The notes under the pieces were generated by a model that was not told where the DNA came from, did no database searches, and saw nothing but the letters and a program-made list of their open reading frames with translations. Both the position numbers and the translations under genes were made by a program. A stretch of 52,300 nt of DNA from an uncultured Collinsella sp. (GTDB lineage: Bacteria; Actinomycetota; Coriobacteriia; Coriobacteriales; Coriobacteriaceae): contig CABRYP010000014.1 of the NCBI GenBank assembly GCA_902475245.1, positions 1-52,300 on the forward strand, given 5' to 3'. Below are positions 27,930-36,700 of the stretch, piece by piece (the stretch's first letter is position 1; each line of letters starts with the position of its first letter).

Positions 27930-29873
27930 ATGGAACAGAGGGTCCTCGGGGGAAGATACCTCCTCAAGGATAAGGTGGGAACGGGCGGCATGGCGACCGT
28001 CTTCCGTGCGCAAGATCAGGTCCTCGACCGCACGGTTGCCGTCAAGATCATGCTGCCGCAGTATGCCGGCGACGCCACCTTCGCCGCCCGCTTTAAGCAG
28101 GAGGCCCAGGCAGCAGCAGGTCTCTCCTCCCCCTATATCGTGGGCGTCTACGATTGGGGCAAGGATGGCGATACCTACTACATCGTCATGGAGTACCTGC
28201 GCGGTACCGACCTTAAGAGTGGCATCAAGAGCCACGGCGCCCTCGATCCAAAGAAGGTCGCACAGATCGGCTCGCAGATCAGCTCCGCGCTTTCGGTCGC
28301 CCACAAGCACGAGATCATCCACCGCGACATTAAGCCGCAAAACATCATGGTGCTGCCCGACGGCAACATCAAGGTCATGGACTTTGGCATCGCGCGCGCA
28401 AAGAACAGCCACCTCACGCAGGACAACAATGTACTGGGCACCGCCCACTACGTAAGCCCCGAGCAAACGCGCGGCCAGGACCTCGGTCCCACTTCGGATA
28501 TCTACTCCCTGGGCGTCGTGATGTACGAGTGCGCCACCGGTCGCGTCCCCTTTGACGGTGACGACGCCATCTCGGTTGCGCTCAAGCAGGTAAACGAACT
28601 GCCGGTTCCGCCGAGCCAGATCAACTCCGGCGTCGACGCCGATCTGGAGCGCATCATCCTCAAGTGCATGGAAAAGGACCCGTCGAACCGCTTCCAGACG
28701 GCAGACGAGCTGCGCCAGGTGCTCAACAACTACCTGTCCGGCCGCGCCGTCAACGTCTCCGAGCCCACGCGCATCATCGGTGCCGCGGGCGACCTGGGCG
28801 CCACCAAGACCCGTGAGCTGTCTGACTCCACACGCGCTATGGTTCGCCCCGTATCGGGCGTAAGTGGACAGACCAACCCCCGCAGCGCCGTCTCGGGTTC
28901 CACCGGTTCCTACGAGGTCGATCAGCCCAAGTCCAACAAGAACAAGATTATCGCCGCCGTAGTCGCCGCAATCGCCGTGGTTGGCGTTGTGGTGGCCTTC
29001 GCCACCGGGCTCTTTGGGGGCGAGCAGGTTACGGTGCCCGATGTGCTTAACAAGGACCAGCAGACCGCTATCGAGCTGATCAAGGAGGCCGGCCTTGAGG
29101 TCGGAACTGTCGACCAGAGCTATAACGACGACGTCGACGAGGGCAAGGTTGCCGAGCAGACCCCCAACGGCAACACTAAGAAGCCCAAGGGCTCCAAGGT
29201 TAACCTGGTGATCTCCAAGGGCCCCAAGCCCTCCGAGAAAGTTGAGGTTCCGCTGCTCGTCGGCCTAACCAAGGACCAGGCCGAGGCCGCGCTGGCAAGC
29301 GTGGGCCTGAAGGGCAACGCAACCGAGGAGGCCAACGAGGCCGACGAAGGCCAGGTCTTTGAGCAGGGCACTGAAGCCGGCAAGGAAGTCGAGAAGGGCA
29401 CGACCATCTCGTATAAGGTCTCCAGCGGTCCTGACACCACCTCCGTCCCCGATCTGACCGACATGACCGAGGCCCAGGCACGCAACGCTCTCGACATGGC
29501 CGGTTTTGGCGTCAACGTGAGCTACCAGGAAAACGATTCCGTCACCGAGGGCACCGTCATTAGCTGGAACCCCAGCGGTAAGCAGAAGCCCGGCGCCACG
29601 ATTACCGTCGTCATCGCCAAGAAGTCCGGCAAGGCCAGCGTTCCGGGCAACCTGTACGGCAAGAGCATCTCCGCCGCCGTCACCGCGCTCAACAACGCCG
29701 GGTTCTACAACATCGCATTCTGCGATCAGAACGGCAACCCCGTGAGCGGCAACGAAAACGCCACCGTTACGGGCGTCTCCCCCACCGGCAAGCAGTCCAC
29801 CGACAGCACGATCACGCTGACGGTTTCGATTTCTGGCTCTGACTCCGGCGACGATTCCGGCACGACCAACTAG
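27930..29873 (+). CDS. pknB: PASTA-domain Ser/Thr protein kinase PknB
   Basis: 647 residues. Kinase domain 1-275 with VGTGGMATVFRA, VAVKIML, HRDIKPQNIMV, MDFGIARA and GTAHYVSPEQ. A Thr/Ser-rich juxtamembrane segment contains likely autophosphorylation sites. One membrane segment lies at about 338-362 (IIAAVVAAIAVVGVVVAFATG). Four PASTA repeats follow outside, beginning near 364 (VTVPDVLNKD), 437 (VEVPLLVGLT), 504 (TSVPDLTDMT) and 567 (ASVPGNLYGK), and a Ser/Asp/Gly-rich end. PASTA repeats bind muropeptides or lipid II, so the kinase couples wall status to phosphorylation. AGGAG precedes the ATG. There are 132 nt between the fusion gene and pknB, with no gene. A strong terminator follows. Confidence 0.96.
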   Translation: MEQRVLGGRYLLKDKVGTGGMATVFRAQDQVLDRTVAVKIMLPQYAGDATFAARFKQEAQAAAGLSSPYIVGVYDWGKDGDTYYIVMEYLRGTDLKSGIKSHGALDPKKVAQIGSQISSALSVAHKHEIIHRDIKPQNIMVLPDGNIKVMDFGIARAKNSHLTQDNNVLGTAHYVSPEQTRGQDLGPTSDIYSLGVVMYECATGRVPFDGDDAISVALKQVNELPVPPSQINSGVDADLERIILKCMEKDPSNRFQTADELRQVLNNYLSGRAVNVSEPTRIIGAAGDLGATKTRELSDSTRAMVRPVSGVSGQTNPRSAVSGSTGSYEVDQPKSNKNKIIAAVVAAIAVVGVVVAFATGLFGGEQVTVPDVLNKDQQTAIELIKEAGLEVGTVDQSYNDDVDEGKVAEQTPNGNTKKPKGSKVNLVISKGPKPSEKVEVPLLVGLTKDQAEAALASVGLKGNATEEANEADEGQVFEQGTEAGKEVEKGTTISYKVSSGPDTTSVPDLTDMTEAQARNALDMAGFGVNVSYQENDSVTEGTVISWNPSGKQKPGATITVVIAKKSGKASVPGNLYGKSISAAVTALNNAGFYNIAFCDQNGNPVSGNENATVTGVSPTGKQSTDSTITLTVSISGSDSGDDSGTTN

Positions 29874-29925
29874 TCATCAAGACGTTGCCCACAGTGGCTG
29901 ATGCCGCAGACACATTCGCTCAATG

Positions 29926-29964
29926 GCGCCCGTTTGCTCCCCCGGCAAACGGGCGCTTTGCTTT
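29926..29964 (+). terminator. Intrinsic terminator after pknB
   Basis: GCGCCCGTTTGC and GCAAACGGGCGC form a perfect 12-bp stem with a 7-nt loop, followed by TTTGCTTT. It closes the kinase/wall cluster. Confidence 0.9.
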
Positions 29965-30266
29965 AATAAACGATCCCCAACCTATACGGTTCACTGCAAG
30001 ACTAAGACAGAAGCAAAGGCCGCAATGCAAGCCAAGCTGGCTGAAATCAACTCCTCTGGCATGATCACCAAAACTAAAAAGCCCACTTTGCTTGCGTCCT
30101 TCTGCTGGGCCTTTCATGAAAATAGGGACACCGAGCGCAACGCGTTGCGCTCGGTGTCCCAAGGCTGTTGCAGTGAGAACGAGAATCAAGGCTTCGATAG
30201 CAGGATGACAACGCGGGCATAATTTGATTTTTGAAATATGGACGAATTCCTCGTCAGGAGGGTAAA
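29965..30266. other. Gene-poor region at the left edge of the island
   Basis: About 300 nt with no credible gene; open frames on both strands lack ribosome sites. It contains a 36-bp perfect palindrome (listed separately). Composition becomes more AT-rich to the right. Confidence 0.4.
30125..30160. repeat. Perfect 36-bp palindrome
   Basis: The sequence GGGACACCGAGCGCAACG is followed at once by its exact reverse complement, with no loop. There is no T tract after it, and the lack of a loop argues against a normal terminator. It may be a recombination or protein-binding site or a repeat element. Confidence 0.7.
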
Positions 30267-30341
30267 ATGATGCCGACGGCAGCCCAAGTTGTAGAGAGCT
30301 GGGCAGAGCCGTTGCTTAATGAAGTTGGGTCATCGTCTTAG
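30267..30341 (+). CDS. Possible 24-residue peptide, convergent with the toxin-like peptide
   Basis: ATG ATG behind AGGAGGG, reading MMPTAAQVVESWAEPLLNEV and ending in Ser residues. It is short and acidic, with an amphipathic pattern. Its last four bases overlap the end of the minus-strand 41-codon gene, so the two stops interlock. It could be a real peptide, or the start of a gene truncated when the neighbouring one was inserted. Confidence 0.35.
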   Translation: MMPTAAQVVESWAEPLLNEVGSSS

Positions 30342-30463
30342 CGACGGTGGCCTTTCTTTTTGGGCTTCGAACCCTGCTTGAGTGCCTTGGAAAGGCCGAC
30401 AAAGGCCGTGAGGAGCGAGACCGTAGCGGTCAGGAGCTTCACGAGCTCGGTGAAATCGGTCAT
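30338..30463 (-). CDS. 41-residue membrane peptide, toxin-like
   Basis: An ATG preceded by GGAGGTGAT, a full match to the 16S anti-Shine-Dalgarno sequence, opens a 41-residue frame: MTDFTELVKLLTATVSLLTA, then FVGLSKALKQ and a tail of Lys, Arg and His. One membrane helix with a strongly basic C-terminus is the layout of type I toxin and holin-like peptides. The ribosome site lies in a hairpin (30472-30490) that could hide it. No family match is claimed; the strong start signal and the clean termination support that it is translated. Confidence 0.6.
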   Translation of the reverse strand: MTDFTELVKLLTATVSLLTAFVGLSKALKQGSKPKKKGHRR

Positions 30464-30471
30464 GGGCATCA

Positions 30472-30490
30472 CCTCCCATCGAATGGAGGG
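30472..30490 (-). promoter_or_regulatory. Hairpin sequestering the ribosome site of the 41-residue peptide
   Basis: On the minus strand CCCTCCA and TGGGAGG pair (one C-A mismatch, one G-U) around TTCGA. The GGGAGG arm is the ribosome site, so translation would be blocked until the hairpin opens. Confidence 0.45.
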
Positions 30491-30650
30491 CTCTGCCCGG
30501 CACGAGGGCTGCCGCCAGCAAGGACGATTTTATCAGAGCGGCTGACTCCCGCCGATCAATTCATACTCCTCACCCTCGCCGAATTGCGAGTACGGCAGAA
30601 TCGGCACTGGATGGCAGCACGCTAGGGCACCGACGATAGGCTTTCCAAAA

Positions 30651-31850
30651 CTAGCGAGGCGTGTCTCCGCGAGCGTAATCGCCTCGGTCGACCGCACGAT
30701 CGACCTGCGGCGAGATGTCGACGTTGCCACCATGGGCTCGGCCTGCGGCGCGAACGCGGTCATCGCCAGCATCGGGAACGGCGCCAGCGTAACGGTTGCG
30801 AATCTCCCTTGCGTAACCGCGCCGGGCAAGAAGCTCATCGCGAACCGCCGGATCCTCGAGCAGATCTTCATCGCACTTCGGTGCGATGAACTTAGGGAAG
30901 AGATTGTAGGCGACGCCCTTGCTCGCCTTTGCCTGCTCGACCCACGCCGAATACGCTTTCTTAAGCCGTTGAATGTAAATCTCGCAACGCCTCTCATAAG
31001 GAAGGGCTCGCTCGGCTTCCAGCACGTTATTTTTAAAGGCCGCCTCAAGTTGCTTGACCGCAAACCGCCCGTCAAGACGAGTCAGGTTGAAAGTGCACTT
31101 CGGATTGCCGGCCTCTTTGATATCGAGATCTGTCGCATAGACTCGATTGTTCTTGATGAAAATGTCTACGCCCCATGAGGCAAGTAACTTTTTAAACTGC
31201 TCCATATTCTTCGGATGACCCTCGTTGATTGCAAGATGGATCAACTCGCGCAGATTGTTTTTATAACTGTACTCACCGCGACCGATAATCTCCTTTTCTG
31301 TGTCGCGCGGCTGGCGATCGCGAATCTTCGAATTCTTCTTTCCCTTTTCGAGCTGGGCGAGATTCCAGTCCTTATCGAGTTCGCGGACCCATGAGGCGCG
31401 TTCGTACTTTCCATGCCGCCCGCCCGTCTCGCAACGCTTGCCGGTTAACAAATCGGTACGGTTGATCGCCATGTGCACTGCGTAGCGTTTTCCCGCCTTA
31501 TCGCTTTCTTCGTGCAGCGCGAGAATCACTTGTTGATGCGGATAGTGCTTCGCAAGCCATTGCTCCGCGTAGGCCAAACATGCATCGGGGGTCATCTTGC
31601 CCCCGTTGCATGAGCATTCTTCCGGAAGGAACGCGAGGATCTGATGAAGCAGGATTACGTTTTTGGCTCCGGCTCTCGATGGTTTGTCGTGATGGAAAAC
31701 CTTTCTGGTTCTATCCATTTTCGAAAACCAGCGATCGCTGTATTCGATGTTCCAGCCGCCACGCGCAAGCGCATCTTTTCCGTTGATGTATTTACGGACG
31801 TTCTTTGCGTAGCGGTCGCTCGAAACGCTTTTCTGTTTGATAACCGTCAT
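30651..31850 (-). CDS. Relaxase / mobilization nuclease (MobP-like)
   Basis: 399 residues. The N-terminal half has the relaxase fold features: tyrosines near VRKYINGKDALARGG (candidate nicking Tyr), a conserved block HHQ-like NVILLHQILAF and QVILALHEES, and the metal-binding motif YAVHMAINRTD with its H-x-x-x-N pattern, followed by LLTGKRCETGG. The C-terminal half is basic, and its last 60 residues are Arg/Asp-rich and probably flexible. It nicks the element at oriT and leads it into a recipient. Its ATG overlaps the mobC stop (ATGA). No type IV secretion or coupling-protein gene is in the window, so transfer would need a helper. Confidence 0.85.
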   Translation of the reverse strand: MTVIKQKSVSSDRYAKNVRKYINGKDALARGGWNIEYSDRWFSKMDRTRKVFHHDKPSRAGAKNVILLHQILAFLPEECSCNGGKMTPDACLAYAEQWLAKHYPHQQVILALHEESDKAGKRYAVHMAINRTDLLTGKRCETGGRHGKYERASWVRELDKDWNLAQLEKGKKNSKIRDRQPRDTEKEIIGRGEYSYKNNLRELIHLAINEGHPKNMEQFKKLLASWGVDIFIKNNRVYATDLDIKEAGNPKCTFNLTRLDGRFAVKQLEAAFKNNVLEAERALPYERRCEIYIQRLKKAYSAWVEQAKASKGVAYNLFPKFIAPKCDEDLLEDPAVRDELLARRGYAREIRNRYAGAVPDAGDDRVRAAGRAHGGNVDISPQVDRAVDRGDYARGDTPR

Positions 31851-32380
31851 TTCACATCACCACCGACGAAATAGCGCTTCTCGAGCTCGTCGATGAAACG
31901 GTCTAGCTTACGCCCAACTTGATAGACCTTCTCAAGTGTTCGGAAAACCGCCTTCTCGTTATACGCCGGAAGACCTTGTGCATTTACGAAGTACATGAGC
32001 TGATTGAGGTTTGTTCCTTCCTTTAAAAGCTCGTGATAAATCTTGTCGATCGACGCCCGATCGACATCGATTTTCTCAACATTCCCTTTGAGCAGTACGC
32101 GACGAGCATACGAACTGACAGTCATATCAAGGGAATCAGCATTGCTTTCAATTTTCTTTTTTTCTTCCGGCGAGACCCGGACGTGAATGTCATCGGTTCG
32201 GAATTTCTGGTCAGTGATTTCCGCAAAACTAAAATCGATATCAAGATCGTCAGCATTGCACAAAACGAGGCGTATGAGTTCCGCCTCGCTCATCTCATGT
32301 CGCTTTGCGATTGCGGTGATGGCTTTCTTCTCTTCATCGGAAAGAGACGCCTTGACGGTGTGTGGGCGGAGCCTGCTCAT
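31847..32380 (-). CDS. mobC: MobC-like relaxosome accessory protein
   Basis: 177 residues. It has two ribbon-helix-helix-like segments: KASLSDEEKKAITAIAKRHE with AELIRLVLCN, and IHVRVSPEEKKKIESNADSL with SSYARRVLL. The C-terminal part carries LLKEGTNLNQLMYFVN, the signature of MobC proteins. MobC binds oriT and helps the relaxase melt and nick it. GGAGGAATC precedes the ATG. It is the first gene of the mob operon, and the region upstream of it is the expected place of oriT. Confidence 0.88.
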   Translation of the reverse strand: MSRLRPHTVKASLSDEEKKAITAIAKRHEMSEAELIRLVLCNADDLDIDFSFAEITDQKFRTDDIHVRVSPEEKKKIESNADSLDMTVSSYARRVLLKGNVEKIDVDRASIDKIYHELLKEGTNLNQLMYFVNAQGLPAYNEKAVFRTLEKVYQVGRKLDRFIDELEKRYFVGGDVK

Positions 32381-32539
32381 GATTCCTCCGGAAAACGAAT
32401 CAGCGATCGGAGAGGCCTCCGATCAAAACCTGCTATGCGATTCGCTTTCCTTTTGATGAGGAACGGCTGGCGTCGTTCCAAAAATGAAGAATCGACTTCG
32501 CGATTCTTTATCGCGAAGTTTCAACTTCACAACAACCTT

Positions 32540-32648
32540 ATCGCCGTAGCAGGCGATAAGCAAGGTCTGTGGCGTGGTGTTTTTTGGGTCCGGGTGGACC
32601 CACAAAAACACCACCCACAGTCATCTTGCAATCGCCTGCTACGGCGAT
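32540..32648. repeat. Nested inverted repeat of about 109 nt, candidate oriT element
   Basis: The 18-nt sequence at 32540-32557 (ATCGCCGTAGCAGGCGAT) returns as its exact reverse complement at 32631-32648; each copy is itself a small hairpin (ATCGCC with GGCGAT). Between them 32567-32591 and 32596-32620 form a second stem of about 24 bp with one bulge per arm and a 4-nt loop. Runs of T and A on the two sides of the inner stem tip could also give two-way termination. Confidence 0.65.
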
Positions 32649-32798
32649 TGGGCGGAGCGTAGCGTAGACACGAAATGAGAGGCCTCGTTTCGAGCGAAAG
32701 GCTTCGCGGTGTCGTAGTGTCAGCGAAGACCGTGAGCGGAAGCGATTTTTTAACGCGAAGGATGCTGAGTGTTAGAGATTCGCTGTAGCGAGAGCGGA

Positions 32799-32842
32799 GC
32801 GGTAATGCGAATGCGAGGGATGCCGAGTGTTTGCATTACCGC
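32799..32842. repeat. Inverted repeat GCGGTAATGC / GCATTACCGC
   Basis: Perfect 10-bp arms with a 24-nt loop, about 420 nt upstream of mobC. A possible MobC or relaxase binding site. Confidence 0.5.
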
Positions 32843-32994
32843 GCAGCGGAATCCGGGCGAGGGCTGGAGCAAGTTGATGGAAGACCTTACCGATTTGCGG
32901 AAGGTTTTGCCCGAAGCATCCGGCACCGCCGGATTCTTTTGGAACGGTCTCTCGTTTGATTGCTTTCCTATCGTTTACTCCCAGAATGGGCGTT

Positions 32995-33020
32995 AAAAAA
33001 GGCGGCCGAAACCGGCCGCC
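32995..33020 (-). terminator. Intrinsic terminator after the Trp-rich exported protein gene
   Basis: GGCGGCCG and CGGCCGCC pair, and on the minus strand the stem is followed by six T (32995-33000). It lies 50 nt past the stop of the 33071 gene. Confidence 0.85.
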
Positions 33021-33070
33021 CGCAAATAAATACTTATTCACCGAATGTAAGAGAAGGGGAACGATGCACA

Positions 33071-33724
33071 TTACTCCCAGTGGCCGGCGACGTCGACAAC
33101 CCAATGCTGTCCCGTAGCCTGCTGTTCATAATGTCCCTGATCCTCTTTCGTTTCATAGGAGTCGTTTACGACAGATCCGCCGATGCCGCCGTTTTCGCCA
33201 TCGTTAATAATCCAAGCATAGGCGGCATCGGATGAATCGAAGGGCCCTACCATAGTGCCACCATGGTTTACCCAATAGCGGGGGTGTGTCGTGTAAACCC
33301 AGTTGGAAACCCAAACCTGTCCATAGTCTGTCTCCCAGTGGCCCTGCTCGGCAACCCACTTCTTCTGGCTGCCGCCGTTGGAAGAGGAATTGTTGCTGCC
33401 AGAGCCCTGCGAATTGCCGGAATTCTGCTTGGACTGGGGGGAATCGCCCTTGCTGTCCGACTTCGAGGAATCGGAAGACTTGTTATCCTCCTTCTTGGAG
33501 TCATCGGACTTCTGGTCCTTGCCATCGGATTCTTTCTTCTCCTCGGTCTTGGCTCCAGAGGTTTGCGCCGCCTTTTCTTCGCTTGGCTTCTTTTTGTCTT
33601 TATTCTTTACCGCTGTGGCGGCCCTTTCCGTAGAGCCGCTTCCTTGCTTTGCAACGCTGGCACATCCAAGTTGAGGTGCCGAAAGGCACACCAGAAGCGC
33701 AACGATAATGGCCTTTGTTCTCAC
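33071..33724 (-). CDS. Exported, Trp-rich protein with charged linker (possible lipoprotein)
   Basis: About 217 residues from a GTG (VRTKAIIVALLVCLSAPQLG) placed behind GGGAG; an ATG six codons earlier is the alternative. The hydrophobic signal ends in QLGC, a poor but possible lipobox. A highly charged Lys/Glu/Ser/Asp linker (about 25-115) leads to a C-terminal domain in which GHWE or GHYE repeats (GHWETDYGQVWVSNWVY, QGHYEQQATGQHWVV, AGHWE) and many Trp and Tyr occur. I do not recognise the family. It lies between the mob genes and the large surface protein on the same strand, and may be co-expressed with that protein by read-through. Confidence 0.65.
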   Translation of the reverse strand: MRTKAIIVALLVCLSAPQLGCASVAKQGSGSTERAATAVKNKDKKKPSEEKAAQTSGAKTEEKKESDGKDQKSDDSKKEDNKSSDSSKSDSKGDSPQSKQNSGNSQGSGSNNSSSNGGSQKKWVAEQGHWETDYGQVWVSNWVYTTHPRYWVNHGGTMVGPFDSSDAAYAWIINDGENGGIGGSVVNDSYETKEDQGHYEQQATGQHWVVDVAGHWE

Positions 33725-33747
33725 ACCGATCTCCCTGCCCATGAAAC

Positions 33748-33781
33748 CGGGCGTTGGACACCAGCCGATATCCAACGCCCG
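33748..33781 (-). terminator. Hairpin after the CAP-domain surface protein gene
   Basis: CGGGCGTTGGA and TCCAACGCCCG pair perfectly (11 bp) 9 nt beyond the stop of the surface protein. Only GTTTC follows on the minus strand, so termination may be partial and allow expression of the downstream Trp-rich protein. Confidence 0.6.
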
Positions 33782-33789
33782 ACTCGCTT

Positions 33790-36700
33790 TTACATCTGCT
33801 CGCGGCGCTTCTTCCGGTCGAGGAAGACGCCGGCCGCCACGAGGACGGTACCGCCGATGACGAACGTCTCGCCGATGAGTCCCGCGCGGTCACCGGTCTG
33901 GGCGAGGCTGCCGGGCTGGGCGGTATCAGTGCCGGCGAGGTGCTTCGGGGTGTATGCCGCCTGCTGCTTTGCGACCTCCTCTGCCCCCTGTCGTGCGATC
34001 TCATCGGAAAGCTTCTGCTCCGCTGCGATGCGGTCGGATTTCGCCAACTCGTAGGCGGCGAGTGCCGCATCGTAGCCGGGCTGGAGCTCGTCCACCGCGG
34101 CCTGCTTCTCGTCCAGGATGGCCTTGGCGGGCGCGACCTTGGCACGTGCCTCGACTGCTGCGGCGAAAAGCGCATTGAGGGCGTCATCCGCGTTCGCGTC
34201 ATGGCCGGAAGCGATCGCCGCGCCGGCGTCGATGGAGTTCAGCTTCGACAGCTTGGCGTCTGCCTGCGCCTTCGCCTGTTCGGCGGCGGAGACCAGGGAC
34301 TCGGCGGCGGCGGCATCCGCCTTCGCGGCATCGAGGGCAGCCTTGGTGTCATTGACGGCCTTTACTGCATCCTGCTCGCGCTGCTGTGCCTCTGCGAGCT
34401 TCGCGGCAAGATCGGTGAGGATGTCGAGGTTCGACTGTGCGTCATCGAGATCGGTCTGGGAGCCGGTAAGCCTGTCGGCAGCAACGCCGGTGCCGGCCTT
34501 TGCGGCATCGACGGCACGCTGGGCATCCGCGAGGGCGCGTGCGGTGCCGTCCGCCTTTTGCTTGGCGGCTGCGAGGACTGCCGCCTTCTCGGCCTGGTCG
34601 GCTGCCGCCGCGTCGTGAACGCTCTTTGCGGTATCGACCTCCTTCTTGGCGTCGGCGACGTCCTGGAAGAACTTCGCGAGGTCGGCGTTCGCATCGTCCA
34701 CGCTTTGCTGCTTAGCAGCGGTGTCCGCCTTGGCGGAATCCAACTTAGACTGTGCGGTCGTTACGGCTGCGTTGGCGGCATCAAAGGCGACCTGCTTCTG
34801 CTGGACGGTCAACTTTGCCGTATCGACTGCCGCGTTGGCGGCATCGAGGTCCGATTTCGCCGCATCAAGCTCGGTCTGGGCATCCGTGACGCCCTGCTGC
34901 TTGGATACGAGATCAGCCTTGGCGGCATCGACGGCACGCTGGGCATCGGTGACGTCCTGCTTCGCGGCATCGACGTCTGCCTGTGCGGAATCCGCTGCGA
35001 CCTGCTTCTGCTGGACGGTTGTGGCGGCGCCGGTGGCTGCCTGCTGCTTGGATGCGAGATCGGCCTTGGCTGCGTCGAGTGCGCTCTTGGCGTTCTTGAG
35101 ACCGTCGATGTAGGAGGTCAGCTTCTGCTCGTACTCGTCGACGGAGATGGGGTTCGTGTTCCAACCGGAGCCGGACCAGCCGGAGATCTCTGCGGTGTAG
35201 CACTGCGTCTGAAGCCCGGACATGGTGCCCTTGGTGCAGGTTGCCATTCCCATAACGGCGAGTTCGGGATTGATGATGTTCATGTAATGGCCGACGGTGC
35301 CGCTGCTGCCGTTCTCCCAGCGGCAGTTGTTTGCAATCCAATGGTTGATTGCGACGCCGTTCTTTGCATAGAAATCATAGGCATCCTTGCCGACAAGACC
35401 GGTGACTCCATAAAGGGCCTCCGTTGCCTTGTCGAAAAAGCCCTTCTCCTGCTCGATCCACTGCCCACTCGGATCGATTCCGTAATTCCATGCCAGGTTT
35501 TCGGCAAAATCATATTGACGGGCATGATCGAGCACGGTGTCGCTGTAGTTGGCATCCGCAATGGCACCGGCGATGAGCTTGTAGGTGACCTGGAGCTCGG
35601 ACAGGCCGACCGACTTGCGGTAGTCGTTGACGGACTTCATCCACCTGATCGCATTGAGCATGTTATCAAGGGACGTGGCGTCCTTGGAGTTGCCGACTTC
35701 GGTCTTTCCGGCATATTTGGCGTTCAGGATGATGTTGACTGCGTCATCGGCACCCATGGCACGGAAGAAGCCGATGGCTCCCTGCTTGAGCTGCGCGTCG
35801 GCGGAATCGAGTTTCGCCTGTGCCTCGTCGACCTTCTGCTGGGCGGCGGTCACGGCAGCGTCTGCGGTATCCTTCGCCGCCTTGGCGTTCGCGAGCTCTA
35901 CGTCGGCGGCCGCCTTGGCGGACCCGGCGTCCTTGACAGCCTGCTTCGCTGCATCCAGCTTGGAGATGGCGTCGACGTTCGCCTGCTTGGCGGCATCGAG
36001 GTCGGCGTTCGCGGCATCGAGTGCGGACTGGGCGGCGTTCACGCCGGATTCGGCATCGGCCGCGGCCTGCTGCTTCGCGGAGAGGGCCACCTGGGCATCA
36101 TTCAGCTCGGTCTGTGCCGTTGCTGCAGCGGACTGCGCCTGCTCGAGCTCGGACTCGCACTGGGACTGCACCGCTCGTGCGGCAGCGAGGGCTGCCTCTG
36201 CGTCCGCGACCTTCTGTTTTGCCGCATCGTACTCCGGGCCGCTGGCGCCTGCCTCCGCTGCGGCGAGGTCGGCTTTCGCCTTCTCGTAGGCGGCGCTGGC
36301 GGCTGCGGCCTTCGCATCCGCCGCGTCCTTGTTCTGCTGGGCGGCGGCGAGGACGGCATCGGCGGAATCCTTTGCAGACTGGGCCGCAACCAGCTTGGAC
36401 TGGGCATCGGCAAGCGTCGCGTTGGCGTTGGCGAGATTGGCCTGTGCCCTGTCCACGGCAGCCTGGGCGTCGCGCACGGCCTGCTCGGCGGCACTGATTG
36501 CCTCCGGGGTGGCGCTTACGGCATCTGCCTTGGCTTTATCGAGGGCGTCCTTGGCATCCTGGGCCACCTTGAGGGCGGACTGGTACGCTTCGTCCTTCTC
36601 GGACGCATCTGCCTTGGCGTCTGCGAGACCCGCCTTCGCCTGCTCGAGGTCCTTGCCGGCGGCATCGGCGGCGTCCTTGCCCTCTGCGACCTGACGGGCG

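Larger units (their letters stand above)
32381..33070. other. Gene-free region upstream of mobC, probable oriT region
   Basis: 690 nt without a credible gene, very rich in inverted repeats. Besides the two listed separately there are GATCGGAG/CTCCGATC (32405-32424), GAACG/CGTTC (about 32461-32480) and GAATCG/CGATTC (about 32489-32506). A 75-codon plus-strand frame (32769-32996) has no good ribosome site. The position next to mobC and the density of palindromes fit an origin of transfer. Confidence 0.6.

Noticed and set aside
32769..32996. 75-codon plus-strand frame in the oriT region
   Set aside because: No good ribosome site, and it runs through inverted repeats. Kept as non-coding.
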